Below, in pieces: positions 5,588 to 13,017 of a stretch of 14,952 nt of DNA. The DNA is taken from assembly GCA_947628595.1 (NCBI GenBank), contig CANRAN010000017.1, forward strand, positions 1 to 14,952. The letters are read 5' to 3'. The notes beneath the pieces were generated by a model. That model did no database searches, was not told the origin of the DNA, and worked only from the letters and a program-made list of their open reading frames with translations. The stretch comes from an uncultured Clostridia bacterium. GTDB lineage: Bacteria; Bacillota; Clostridia; Oscillospirales; Acutalibacteraceae. A program made the translations under genes and the position numbers. Within the stretch, counting starts at the first letter, position 1. Each line of letters starts with the position of its first letter.

Positions 5588-6754
5588 ATGATAAGAGAAA
5601 TTTCCAAATCAATTAAGTATATCGGTGTAGATGATCCCGATATAGAACTTTTTGAAAGTCAATATACCGTGCCGGATGGAATGTGCTATAATTCATATAT
5701 TATTCTCGATGATAAAATTGCATTGTTCGATACAGCCGACAAAAGAGTAACCGATGAGTGGTTTGCGAACCTCGACAAGGCTCTTGACGGAAGAACACCT
5801 GATTATCTTGTGATAAGTCACCTTGAGCCGGATCATGCATCAAATATCCAGAGGGCTGCCGAGAAATATCCGGACATGAAGCTTATCGGTAATGCAAAGA
5901 CATTTTCCATGCTTCCGCAATTCTTTGATTTTGACATTGAAGGAAAAACAATTACAGTAAAAGAAGGCGATACCGTAGATCTCGGCTCACATAGGCTTAC
6001 ATTCTATATGGCTCCTATGGTACACTGGCCTGAGGTTATGGTAACATACGAGCAGACTGAGGGTATTCTGTTTTCGGCGGACGGCTTCGGTAAGTTCGGC
6101 GTAATGGATGCCGATCCCGAAGACTGGGCTTGTGAGGCAAGAAGGTATTATTTCAATATCTGCGGAAAATACGGTATGCAGGTACAGACGCTTCTGAAAA
6201 AGGCTTCCGCTCTTGATATTAAGACCATTTGTCCTCTCCACGGTCCGATATTGAGCGAAAATCTCGGATATTATATAGGTCTTTATGATACATGGAGTAA
6301 ATACGAACCTGAAACAGAAGGTATATTTGTCGTATATTCGTCTATCCATGGAAATACAAAGCAGGCTGCACTTAAGCTCTATGATATGCTCAAAGAGAGA
6401 ACGGATAATAAACTCGCAATTTCTGATCTCGCAAGGAGTGATATGGGCGAAAATATCGAGGATGCTTTCCGTTACAGCAAAATGGTTATGCTCTCTCCTT
6501 CCTATGACGGCGGTATTTTCCCGATAGCAAATGATTTCCTGCATCATTTACAGATAAAGGGATTCAAAAACAGAAAGGTTGCTATTGTTGAAAACGGCTC
6601 ATGGGCACCCTCTGCCGCAAAGGTAATGCGTGAGTATTTTGAAAAAATGAAAAACATTGAGATTTGTGATGTCAGCGTAACTATAAAATCCACTCTAAAA
6701 GAGGATACTCTCAAAAAGCTTGAGGAGCTCGCCGATGCCATTGTAAAAATGTAG
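5588..6754 (+). CDS. Flavodiiron protein (FprA family A-type flavoprotein)
   Basis: A 388-residue two-domain enzyme. Residues 1 to about 245 are a metallo-beta-lactamase-like diiron domain with H78-x-E80-x-D82-H83 (SHLEPDHAS), H146 (MVHWPEV), D165 (SADGFGKF) and H218 (CPLHGP), a complete diiron ligand set. From about 246 a flavodoxin domain begins with the FMN loop YSSIHGNTKQAA, followed by MLSPSYDGGIFP and VENGSWAPSA. Such proteins reduce O2 to water, or NO to N2O, in the cytoplasm of anaerobes, taking electrons from rubredoxin or a flavin reductase; neither partner is encoded nearby. GGAGG lies 7 nt before the ATG at 5588. A TTG-started longer frame would run through that site and was rejected. 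Whether it favours O2 or NO cannot be read from sequence. Confidence 0.95.
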   Translation: MIREISKSIKYIGVDDPDIELFESQYTVPDGMCYNSYIILDDKIALFDTADKRVTDEWFANLDKALDGRTPDYLVISHLEPDHASNIQRAAEKYPDMKLIGNAKTFSMLPQFFDFDIEGKTITVKEGDTVDLGSHRLTFYMAPMVHWPEVMVTYEQTEGILFSADGFGKFGVMDADPEDWACEARRYYFNICGKYGMQVQTLLKKASALDIKTICPLHGPILSENLGYYIGLYDTWSKYEPETEGIFVVYSSIHGNTKQAALKLYDMLKERTDNKLAISDLARSDMGENIEDAFRYSKMVMLSPSYDGGIFPIANDFLHHLQIKGFKNRKVAIVENGSWAPSAAKVMREYFEKMKNIEICDVSVTIKSTLKEDTLKKLEELADAIVKM

Positions 6755-6766
6755 AATAAACCCATT

Positions 6767-6808
6767 TGACCCCGACTGAGTCTGAAGCCCGGTCGGGGGT
6801 CATTTTTT
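6767..6808 (+). terminator. Terminator of the flavodiiron protein gene
   Basis: A 10-bp stem with one bulged G (6767-6776 with 6792-6802) is followed by six T (6803-6808). The other strand lacks a T run, so it acts on the plus strand only. Confidence 0.9.
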
Positions 6809-6830
6809 GGTATAACAATAAAAGCTTGCC

Positions 6831-8147
6831 CTATTGCAACATATTCAGTTTTATTCTTATTGTACGCCGTTCCTCGTCCTCCAACAGACTTATTCCTGTA
6901 TGGTCAACCTTATGGCTGCTGTCAAGAAATTCGTTTGCCGCTTCAATATAATGGTATATTCTATGATTAGGGGCATTAAAGAGATTTTCCTTGCAGTCTT
7001 CATAGTCAATTCCGTCGCATATAGTGACATACAAGTATTTGCTGTTATCATTGACACGGTCTACAATGTATTGCACTATCTCATTATCGGTATCATTATC
7101 AAATCGGTCAATTACAATTCCGTCCACATTATAATAGTTTAACTCCATGGAATTACATTCGGGAAGGAAAAAATTAACATTAGTCTGCTCACTATCCCCA
7201 TCCATGGGATCAACGCTGTGTCTTTTTTCGATCTCATATTCACTCAGATTGAAAAACTCATAATTAATTTCGTCCGTTCCGTCATCCCATGTCGGATCAA
7301 CATGATACCAGTTTCCGTCAAGTTCTGCAATATTCCACATATGCCTTACATCATCTGCATAGCCTTTGACTGTATATGCCGATATACCGGACTTTGCAAG
7401 CAACATCTGGAATGCCTTTGCATATCCCTCACATACAGCTGAGCCATCTACAATCGCTCCGTACGAGGTAAAATATCTCCAGCCGTCCGAAATACTTTTG
7501 ACACCCTCAGCATAGCTGCAACAGTTCAAAAGGCGATCATGCAAAAGCTTTTCCTTTTGGTAGTCATCAGTCGCACTATCTACACCCTCAAGTAGCTTGT
7601 CCATTTTTTGGGATATACGTTCTATATAGATCTCACATTCTGTCGCAGACAGTTGAGAGTAGCACTCAACAACAGTGCTGCCCTCGTTATATGCATATCC
7701 GAAGGTATTATTGATCCAGAAAATTTCAGGATGATCAGTCAAAAATGCATCCAATGCGTGTTTAACCGAGGCCTCCGGCATTTCCACACCGGATACTACA
7801 ATATATTCCGTTTTATAGCAGCCTTGCTCATTCTTGCTTTTATCTATGCAATACAGATTCCTGTCAAGCTTATGATATAGATATTTCTCATTTTCATCCC
7901 TAAGCATATTATAAGCATAATCGCAATCCGGCTCAACTGTATCTATCGCAGTCAATGTTATCCTGCCATCTACCTTTTCATAGGATGATGGGCCGCTGTC
8001 CACAGGATCTATGCTCACTGCCTCAAGTCCCTGCTCCTCAGCGTTATTGCCAAGGCACTCAATCATAAGTAATACACAGGAAACAATAAGACTCAAGGAA
8101 AAACCGAAAAATAAAGTATATAGTATTAAGGATATTTTCTTTCTCAC
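6831..8147 (-). CDS. Transglutaminase-like domain protein, exported or membrane-anchored
   Basis: A 438-residue protein with a basic start and one N-terminal hydrophobic segment (about residues 5-30). The transglutaminase/protease-like core has its triad: C239 (SAVCEGYAKAFQ), H269 (RHMWN) and D284 (YHVDPTWDD). Such domains in bacteria may act as cysteine peptidases or cross-linkers; the substrate is unknown. IVSC at 21-24 resembles a lipobox, but the segment stays hydrophobic after the Cys, so a plain membrane anchor or uncleaved signal is as likely. Start codon is GTG at 8147 with only a weak AAAGAG ribosome site, so the exact start is uncertain. No clear promoter is seen; it may be read from the rsmD cluster. 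Its 3' end converges on the flavodiiron gene. Confidence 0.82.
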   Translation of the reverse strand: MRKKISLILYTLFFGFSLSLIVSCVLLMIECLGNNAEEQGLEAVSIDPVDSGPSSYEKVDGRITLTAIDTVEPDCDYAYNMLRDENEKYLYHKLDRNLYCIDKSKNEQGCYKTEYIVVSGVEMPEASVKHALDAFLTDHPEIFWINNTFGYAYNEGSTVVECYSQLSATECEIYIERISQKMDKLLEGVDSATDDYQKEKLLHDRLLNCCSYAEGVKSISDGWRYFTSYGAIVDGSAVCEGYAKAFQMLLAKSGISAYTVKGYADDVRHMWNIAELDGNWYHVDPTWDDGTDEINYEFFNLSEYEIEKRHSVDPMDGDSEQTNVNFFLPECNSMELNYYNVDGIVIDRFDNDTDNEIVQYIVDRVNDNSKYLYVTICDGIDYEDCKENLFNAPNHRIYHYIEAANEFLDSSHKVDHTGISLLEDEERRTIRIKLNMLQ

Positions 8148-8179
8148 ACTATCACTCTTTACCTGCTCTGTAATTACAA

Positions 8180-8202
8180 GCCGCCATCAGCGGCATATTT
8201 TA
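8180..8202 (-). terminator. Weak hairpin after the coiled-coil gene
   Basis: A 5-bp GC stem (8190-8194 with 8180-8184) lies just after the stop of the coiled-coil gene and is followed by TTGTAATT, a poor T tract. It may weaken but probably does not stop transcription into the transglutaminase-like gene. Confidence 0.3.
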
Positions 8203-8685
8203 TTGTTTTTTCGCCTTGCCCTGTGACGCATCCTTCTGCTGATATGCCTGAAGTCCCGCACGTGTCTTTTTGAGATCGGCAAGATTCTTGCTAAGCTCCT
8301 CATCAGCCTTTTTCATAATTCCGTCTATATAGCTGTTTGCCGCTTTTTTTATCTGTGCAGCCTGATTATTGGCATTGAATATAATTTCCTTTGCCTTTTC
8401 CTGAGCCTGCTTTACAATTTCACTCTGCTGAACCATAGCTCTCGCTCTTTCCTCCGCTGCCTGAACTATACGCTCAGCCTCATCCTTGGAATTATTGATT
8501 ATATTTGTCCTATCTGCCGCAATGCTCTTTGCCTGCTTTACCTCAATAGGCAAATTCGTGCGGATCTCGTCTATTATCTCCCTCAGTCTTTCGGTATTTA
8601 CAACTGTCTTACCACCGCTGAGCGGAAGTGTAAAAGCATCATCAAGCACGCCCTGAAGATCTTCAATAAGCATATCAATTTTCAT
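8200..8685 (-). CDS. Coiled-coil protein of unknown function (often annotated 'ATPase')
   Basis: The 161-residue product is nearly all charged helix: from about residue 45 to 145 it runs as heptads rich in Ala, Glu, Lys and Gln (EAERIVQAAEERARAMVQQS, and KKAANSYIDGIMKKADEELS). This resembles the stalk of ATP synthase subunit b or DivIVA-like proteins, and relatives are often labelled ATPase, yet I see no Walker A or B motif. There is no membrane segment. The start (ATG 8685) has AAAGGAG inside the end of coaD and lies 2 nt after the coaD stop, so the two are probably translated together. The function is unknown; a structural or cell-division role would be a guess. Confidence 0.8.
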   Translation of the reverse strand: MKIDMLIEDLQGVLDDAFTLPLSGGKTVVNTERLREIIDEIRTNLPIEVKQAKSIAADRTNIINNSKDEAERIVQAAEERARAMVQQSEIVKQAQEKAKEIIFNANNQAAQIKKAANSYIDGIMKKADEELSKNLADLKKTRAGLQAYQQKDASQGKAKKQ

Positions 8686-8687
8686 TT

Positions 8688-9176
8688 TTAATTTCTCCTT
8701 TGTCTTATTCTTTGAATTATTTCATCCTGTACACACTTGGGAACAAACGGAGAAATATCTCCGCCGAGAATTCCCACTTGCTTTACTATACTTGAGCTGA
8801 GATACATATTTTCAGCACTCGTTGTCAGGAATACTGTTTCAATTTCACTGTTCAGCTTATTATTTGTAAGAGCCATCTGAAATTCATACTCAAAGTCGGA
8901 AACAGCCCTCAGACCCTTGACAATAACATCCGCATTATATTTTGCCGCAAAATCCACCAACAATCCGTCAAAGCCTGCTATTTCAATATTAGGTATATCA
9001 CCAACGGATTTTCTCAGAAGTTCCTTTCTCTCCTCAATCGTAAACCATGGATCTTTCGCCACATTCACAAGGACAGCCACTATAACCTTATCAAAAATCT
9101 TTGATGCTCTCTTTATTATATCAATATGACCGTATGTCACCGGATCGAAACTACCCGGACAAATTGCAGTTGACAT
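8688..9176 (-). CDS. coaD: Phosphopantetheine adenylyltransferase
   Basis: The 162-residue enzyme opens with CPGSFDPVTYGHIDIIKRAS, holding the nucleotidyltransferase TxGH motif (T14, H17), and contains KGLRAVSDFEYEFQMALTNN and the late YLSSSIVKQV loop. It transfers AMP from ATP to 4'-phosphopantetheine, the next-to-last step of coenzyme A synthesis. The rsmD-coaD pairing, 14 nt apart here, is common in Firmicutes. AAGGAAG lies upstream of the ATG. Confidence 0.97.
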   Translation of the reverse strand: MSTAICPGSFDPVTYGHIDIIKRASKIFDKVIVAVLVNVAKDPWFTIEERKELLRKSVGDIPNIEIAGFDGLLVDFAAKYNADVIVKGLRAVSDFEYEFQMALTNNKLNSEIETVFLTTSAENMYLSSSIVKQVGILGGDISPFVPKCVQDEIIQRIRQRRN

Positions 9177-9190
9177 CGAAAACCACTTCC

Positions 9191-9736
9191 TTACTCCTCA
9201 TCGGGCTTAGTATATAAGCTTATCATTATCTTCCCATAGCGGTAGCTTTTTTTTAGTACAAAATCACCCGAGGTTTCGGGTAATTTTTCCTCTCTTGGAT
9301 GCTCACATATAATATACCCTGTGGACTTTACTGCTCCCGGTGCAAGCTCAAGTGCTTTTTGCAAAAGCCCGGTTCTGTACGGGGGATCAAGAAAAACTAT
9401 ATCAAAGGCCTTGTTCGCTGCCGATAAAAATGAAATCGTATCCGAAGCCCTGACCTCTGATTTATTCTCAAATCCGCAGATTGCAATATTCCTTTTGATA
9501 ACATTCAGTGATTTTTTACTGTTATCAATAAAATAAGCCTTACGGGCGCCCCTGCTGAGTGCCTCTATTCCCATTTGCCCCGTACCTGCAAAGGCATCGA
9601 GAAAAACACAGCCCTCAATATCAAATTGTATTATACTGAAAACCGATTCCTTAACCGCATCGGCAGTGGGGCGTACATCATCGCCACTTGGAGTTTCAAG
9701 CCTTCTTCCCCTTGCATTTCCTGTTATAACTCTCAT
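9191..9736 (-). CDS. rsmD: 16S rRNA (guanine(966)-N2)-methyltransferase
   Basis: The 181-residue protein starts MRVITGNARGRRLETPSGDD and VRPTADAVKESVFSI, has the SAM-binding FLDAFAGTGQMGIEALSRGA (about 45-64) and the catalytic DPPY (117-120). It methylates G966 of 16S rRNA. It is the first gene of a minus-strand cluster with coaD, a coiled-coil gene and perhaps the transglutaminase-like gene. The ribosome site AAAGG lies shortly before the ATG. Confidence 0.95.
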   Translation of the reverse strand: MRVITGNARGRRLETPSGDDVRPTADAVKESVFSIIQFDIEGCVFLDAFAGTGQMGIEALSRGARKAYFIDNSKKSLNVIKRNIAICGFENKSEVRASDTISFLSAANKAFDIVFLDPPYRTGLLQKALELAPGAVKSTGYIICEHPREEKLPETSGDFVLKKSYRYGKIMISLYTKPDEE

Positions 9737-9817
9737 AAAACCTTTCCCTTTTTCTAAAATTACCCAAATGTAAGCGAAAATTCATTTTTCGATATACATA
9801 GCAGCCCCTCTGATTTT

Positions 9818-9846
9818 ATTATCGGAAAAATACTGAAAAAAGTCAA
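9818..9846 (-). promoter_or_regulatory. Promoter of the rsmD-coaD cluster
   Basis: TTGACT (9841-9846) and GATAAT (9818-9823) are 17 nt apart on the minus strand, giving a leader of about 75 nt to the rsmD start. Confidence 0.55.
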
Positions 9847-9878
9847 TAGCTTTTCTGAATATCCATAAAAAAATTAAT

Positions 9879-11723
9879 TCAATTATTTTTTTCTTCAGAG
9901 TGATAATAATTATAAACCGATTCCGCCGCCGGTCTTGTTATACCCTTTACCTGCATAAGCTCCTCTATTTCCGCTGTCTTTATTCTTTCTATTGTCTTGA
10001 ATCTGAGCATCAGTGCCTTTGCCCTTGTCGAACCTATACCTTCTATATCCGTCAGGCTTGTAGCAAATGAACGCTTACTGTGCTTTTTCCTGTGGTAACC
10101 TATTGCAAAGCGGTGAACCTCGTCTTGAATACCCGAAACAAGGGTAAATGCTCTTCGTTTTGAGCTTATAGCTATTTCGTGTCCCTCATCTGTTATCGCC
10201 CTCGTCCTGTGATGATTATCCTTAACCATACCGAAAAGCGGTATATTCAGTCCGAATTTTTCAAGTACCGGACGAACAGCGGACACTTGTCCCTTGCCAC
10301 CGTCAAGCAATATCAGATCGGGCAGCTGTCCGAAGCCATCGCCGCTGTCGGGATTTTTGAAATATTCCTCAAACCGTCTTGTGAGTACCTCATTCATAGA
10401 GCCATAGTCGTCCTGTCCCGTAAAGCCCTTTATCTGAAATCTGCGATATGATTTTTTATACGGTCTGCCGTCCTTATATACTATCATACCGGCTACATTA
10501 TCACTTCCGGCATGATGTGAAATATCATAGGATTCAATATACTTCGGCGGTTTTGAAAGACCGAGAAGCTTTGCAAGCTCGTCAAGTGCGGTAAGCTCAT
10601 GTCCAAGGTGTCCGTGGCTCTGTGCAAGACTTTCCGCTGCGTTTTCACGACTCATCTCTATGATACGCATATTTTCACCCTTTTGCGGATGACTTAGTCT
10701 TACGCTTTTTCCTCGTCTTTCGCTTAGCCATGAGCATAAAAGATCCTCGTCCTCCGCCTCACCGTCAAGCGAAACAATCGGTGGGATATTGTCCCTCATA
10801 GAGTAATACTGCTGTATAAATTCACTTCGCATAGACGGCAAGTCGGGATTTTCTCCCGCATCACGAATTATAAAATCCTCCTTATCATAAAGCCTGCCGT
10901 TTTTAAAACGTATAACCGCAAAGCAAGCCTCTGTACCCTCGATTATAACAGCTATCGCATCCTGTTCCTTGACATTTGCTTCAACAACATTCTGCTTTTC
11001 GGTTATTTTTTTGACAGCATTAATTCTGTCACGAAGTCTTGCCGCAAGCTCAAAATCAAGATTTTCGGCTGCCTCATTCATTCTTTCCGTCATAAGCCGT
11101 ATGCAGTCCGCATCCCCCGACTTAAGGAAGCTTATTGCTGACTCCACACTTTCGTTATAGTCCTTCAGCGAAAGTTTACCGCTGCACGGAGCGGAGCATT
11201 GCTTTATATAATAATTAAGGCACGGTCTGCCTTTTCCTATGTCACGCGGAAAAACCTTTCCGCAGCTTGGCAGACGGAATATTTTTATTGCCTCATCAAC
11301 AGCATTTCTTGCATACCATGCGCTCATATACGGACCGAGATATTGTGCCCCGTCATCCTTTTGCTGCATCTCAAAGCTTATTCTTCTCCACTTATCGTTT
11401 GATATCCGTATATAGCTATATCCCTTGTCATCCTTAAGAAGTATATTATATTTGGGTTTATGCTGCTTTATAAGACTGCACTCGAGAACAAGGGCCTCAA
11501 ATTCGCTTTTACAAATAATATAATCAAAATGATCAACATTCATAACCATTCTGCGTACCTTTTCGGGATGATTTTTGTCCGAACCGAAATATTGGCTTAC
11601 CCTGTTTTTTAATGCCTTAGCTTTTCCGATATAGATTATTTCATTTTTTACATTCTTCATTATATAAACACCCGGCTCAAGAGGCAGGTGCATAGCTTTT
11701 TCCCTAAGCTCACGAATATCCAA
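9879..11723 (-). CDS. uvrC: Excinuclease ABC subunit C
   Basis: The 614-residue protein has the whole UvrC layout. The GIY-YIG nuclease (about 14-95; PGVYIMKN, IIYIGKAKALKNR) makes the 3' cut. Four Cys (154, 168, 176, 180) match the known iron-sulfur site. The UVR motif for UvrB contact is at about 205-240. An RNase H-like nuclease with D400 (YDISHH), D439, D474 (LLDGGKGQ) and H537 (DEVHRFAIGYHRKKHS) makes the 5' cut, and C-terminal helix-hairpin-helix motifs bind DNA. It acts with UvrA and UvrB in nucleotide excision repair; those genes are not here. The start is TTG at 11723, with GGGAG 7 nt upstream. An all-A/T stem with a T run overlaps its stop codon and may end transcription weakly. No LexA box is seen. 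Confidence 0.97.
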   Translation of the reverse strand: MDIRELREKAMHLPLEPGVYIMKNVKNEIIYIGKAKALKNRVSQYFGSDKNHPEKVRRMVMNVDHFDYIICKSEFEALVLECSLIKQHKPKYNILLKDDKGYSYIRISNDKWRRISFEMQQKDDGAQYLGPYMSAWYARNAVDEAIKIFRLPSCGKVFPRDIGKGRPCLNYYIKQCSAPCSGKLSLKDYNESVESAISFLKSGDADCIRLMTERMNEAAENLDFELAARLRDRINAVKKITEKQNVVEANVKEQDAIAVIIEGTEACFAVIRFKNGRLYDKEDFIIRDAGENPDLPSMRSEFIQQYYSMRDNIPPIVSLDGEAEDEDLLCSWLSERRGKSVRLSHPQKGENMRIIEMSRENAAESLAQSHGHLGHELTALDELAKLLGLSKPPKYIESYDISHHAGSDNVAGMIVYKDGRPYKKSYRRFQIKGFTGQDDYGSMNEVLTRRFEEYFKNPDSGDGFGQLPDLILLDGGKGQVSAVRPVLEKFGLNIPLFGMVKDNHHRTRAITDEGHEIAISSKRRAFTLVSGIQDEVHRFAIGYHRKKHSKRSFATSLTDIEGIGSTRAKALMLRFKTIERIKTAEIEELMQVKGITRPAAESVYNYYHSEEKNN

Positions 11724-11745
11724 ACGATCAACTCCCGAAAACAGA

Positions 11746-11793
11746 AAGGGACTGTCGCATTAAGCTTTAACACACTTAACATGGCAGTCCCTT
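11746..11793. repeat. 11-bp inverted repeat upstream of uvrC
   Basis: Arms 11746-11756 and 11783-11793 pair over 11 bp (one G-T pair on the plus strand; one mismatch on the minus strand), with a 26-bp gap. One arm covers the -10 and start region of the likely uvrC promoter. On the minus strand the repeat is followed by TTTCTGTTTT, so it might also stop readthrough from ptsH. Confidence 0.6.
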
Positions 11794-11819
11794 ATAACAA
11801 CATACATAACAACCTTCAA
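11791..11819 (-). promoter_or_regulatory. Likely uvrC promoter
   Basis: TTGAAG (11814-11819) and TATAAG (11791-11796) lie 17 nt apart on the minus strand, with TG one base before the -10. The predicted start is near 11784, about 60 nt before the TTG start of uvrC. Confidence 0.45.
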
Positions 11820-11880
11820 ATGTCAGCGAAGTGTCGCCGAGGATAGACTCCGAACGCCCCGCAAGAGGGCGTCACCACCC
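11820..11880 (-). other. GC-rich hairpin cluster between terminator and uvrC promoter
   Basis: Unlike the AT-rich spacers elsewhere, this short stretch is GC-rich. It holds a 7-bp hairpin (11867-11873 with 11853-11859, which pairs fully only as minus-strand RNA through a G-U pair) and a small GCGA/TCGC hairpin near 11825-11836. No ORF fits. It might be a dispersed intergenic repeat or part of a longer RNA. Confidence 0.4.
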
Positions 11881-11881
11881 C

Positions 11882-11909
11882 AAAAAACAACCCACCGGGC
11901 TGCTTTTTT
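11882..11909 (-). terminator. Terminator after the ptsH-linked RNA
   Basis: A 6-bp stem (11897-11902 with 11888-11893, one G-U pair on the minus strand) with a 3-nt loop lies between six T on each strand (minus 11887-11882; plus 11904-11909). It can act both ways but pairs fully only as minus-strand RNA. Confidence 0.7.
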
Positions 11910-12062
11910 GGATCCATCCATTGCCCATGCGTGCAGTTTAAGAATTTCACCGTTCGCAGCCGGTGAGCAAAGACCCGATCTTTGGAAAGTCACAACCTAA
12001 ACTTGCTGTCTGATCGCCACAACGAATTTGGCGAACTTCCCAATTCCGGTTCTATCGGTATA
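11903..12062 (-). ncRNA. Candidate structured RNA or 3' UTR element after ptsH
   Basis: About 160 nt between the ptsH stop and a terminator fold well on the minus strand and hold no ORF. Hairpin A pairs 12029-12034 with 12014-12019. A multibranch loop is closed by 11998-12003 with 11935-11940 and extended by a GC pair step past a bulge. It contains hairpin B (11979-11984 with 11968-11973, 5-nt loop) and hairpin C (11961-11966 with 11947-11952, 8-nt loop). Base composition is more GC-rich than neighbouring spacers. It could be a stable 3' UTR-derived RNA of ptsH, a separate RNA from a weak promoter in the ptsH end (TTGTAC-17-TAATAT), or a leader ended before uvrC. I cannot name the family; the Firmicute raiA motif, similar in size, is one to test. 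Confidence 0.5.
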
Positions 12063-12326
12063 TTACTCGGCAAAGCCTGACTGTACAAGCTTGATAAGGC
12101 TCTCAACTGCTGCTTCCTCATCAGCACCGTCAGCAATTACCTTTATCGTTGTGCCGCCTACTATACCAAGTGAAAGCACACCGAGAAGACTCTTTGCATT
12201 AACTCTTCTTTCTTCCTTTTCAACCCAGATAGAAGATTTGAACTCATTAGCCTTCTGGATAAAGAAAGTAGCCGGACGGGCATGAAGACCTACCTGATTC
12301 TGAACCAATACCTCTTTTACGTACAT
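12063..12326 (-). CDS. ptsH: Phosphocarrier protein HPr
   Basis: The 87-residue protein has the phosphorylated His in NQVGLHARPATFF (H15) and the regulatory Ser in NAKSLLGVLSLG (S46). HPr carries phosphate from enzyme I to the sugar-specific EII proteins; in Firmicutes, Ser46 phosphorylation by HPr kinase drives carbon catabolite repression. Both sites are present, so it is a true HPr and not Crh. Enzyme I (ptsI) is not next to it, as in many Clostridia. GAGGAGG lies 8 nt before the ATG, and a clear promoter is upstream. Confidence 0.97.
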   Translation of the reverse strand: MYVKEVLVQNQVGLHARPATFFIQKANEFKSSIWVEKEERRVNAKSLLGVLSLGIVGGTTIKVIADGADEEAAVESLIKLVQSGFAE

Positions 12327-12415
12327 AACTAAATCCTCCTCAAAAAATTCTACCCCAAAACATAGCTTTAAGCGCGACCGATTTTATTAATATCTATGCC
12401 GCTGTGCATATTGTA

Positions 12416-12443
12416 ATTATAGCACAATTTTAACTTTAATCAA
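12416..12443 (-). promoter_or_regulatory. Promoter of ptsH
   Basis: TTGATT (12438-12443) and perfect TATAAT (12416-12421) are 16 nt apart on the minus strand, with TG one base before the -10. The predicted start is near 12409, giving a leader of about 80 nt. Confidence 0.75.
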
Positions 12444-12960
12444 CCATTTTCAAAAACTTTTGAGGTTTAAACGATATAAAAAGGGCATAGGGCATATTTT
12501 TTTGTGCAAAGTAACAATAAAGTTAATTATTATTGTGGTTATATACCTATTTTAAGGTAAAATAACAGATAAAATTAAAAAATATGATATCTTTCTGTAT
12601 ATTTTTTCATTATAATATTTCAATATTTTACACAAATCTTTTAATTTCCCGCATTTTCATATACATAAACATATAATTTTCAATAATCTCCCTAATTTTT
12701 ATTTATTTCGTCAATAGACAATTTCAAAAAAATAAGTTTCGATTTTAAAAACATTATAATTTTATGCATATATACATTTACCGGAATTATTCACACATAT
12801 ATATGCAATTTTATTTGTAATAAATGACAATTTATCAGTAAAATATTGTTAAAAATGCACAATAGTTTGGGTAGGCTGTATTTATAATAAAATAATATTT
12901 TTTACATCCATTTTAGTACAATAATATCCTTCATTTTCATAATCATGTTTTAAAATTTTG
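12444..12960. other. Very AT-rich gene-free stretch
   Basis: Over 500 bases between trmD and the ptsH promoter hold no plausible gene on either strand; all frames are broken by stops. The sequence is very AT-rich with repeated A and T runs. One 7-bp inverted repeat (ACAATAA/TTATTGT) lies near 12510-12536. I see no RNA gene with promoter and terminator. Confidence 0.6.
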
Positions 12961-12996
12961 AAAAAAATAATGTTAAAAAAATACAATGACATTATT
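12961..12996 (-). terminator. Possible AT-rich terminator after trmD
   Basis: A 7-bp A/T-dominated stem (12990-12996 with 12966-12972) about 22 nt after the trmD stop is followed by a T run on the minus strand. The stem is weak, so the call is tentative. Confidence 0.4.
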
Positions 12997-13017
12997 GCAT
13001 TTACAAATAATACCGTA

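Noticed and set aside
5987..6547. 186-codon ORF antisense to the flavodiiron protein gene
   Set aside because: It is a shadow of a gene with full conserved motifs; no ribosome site or domain.
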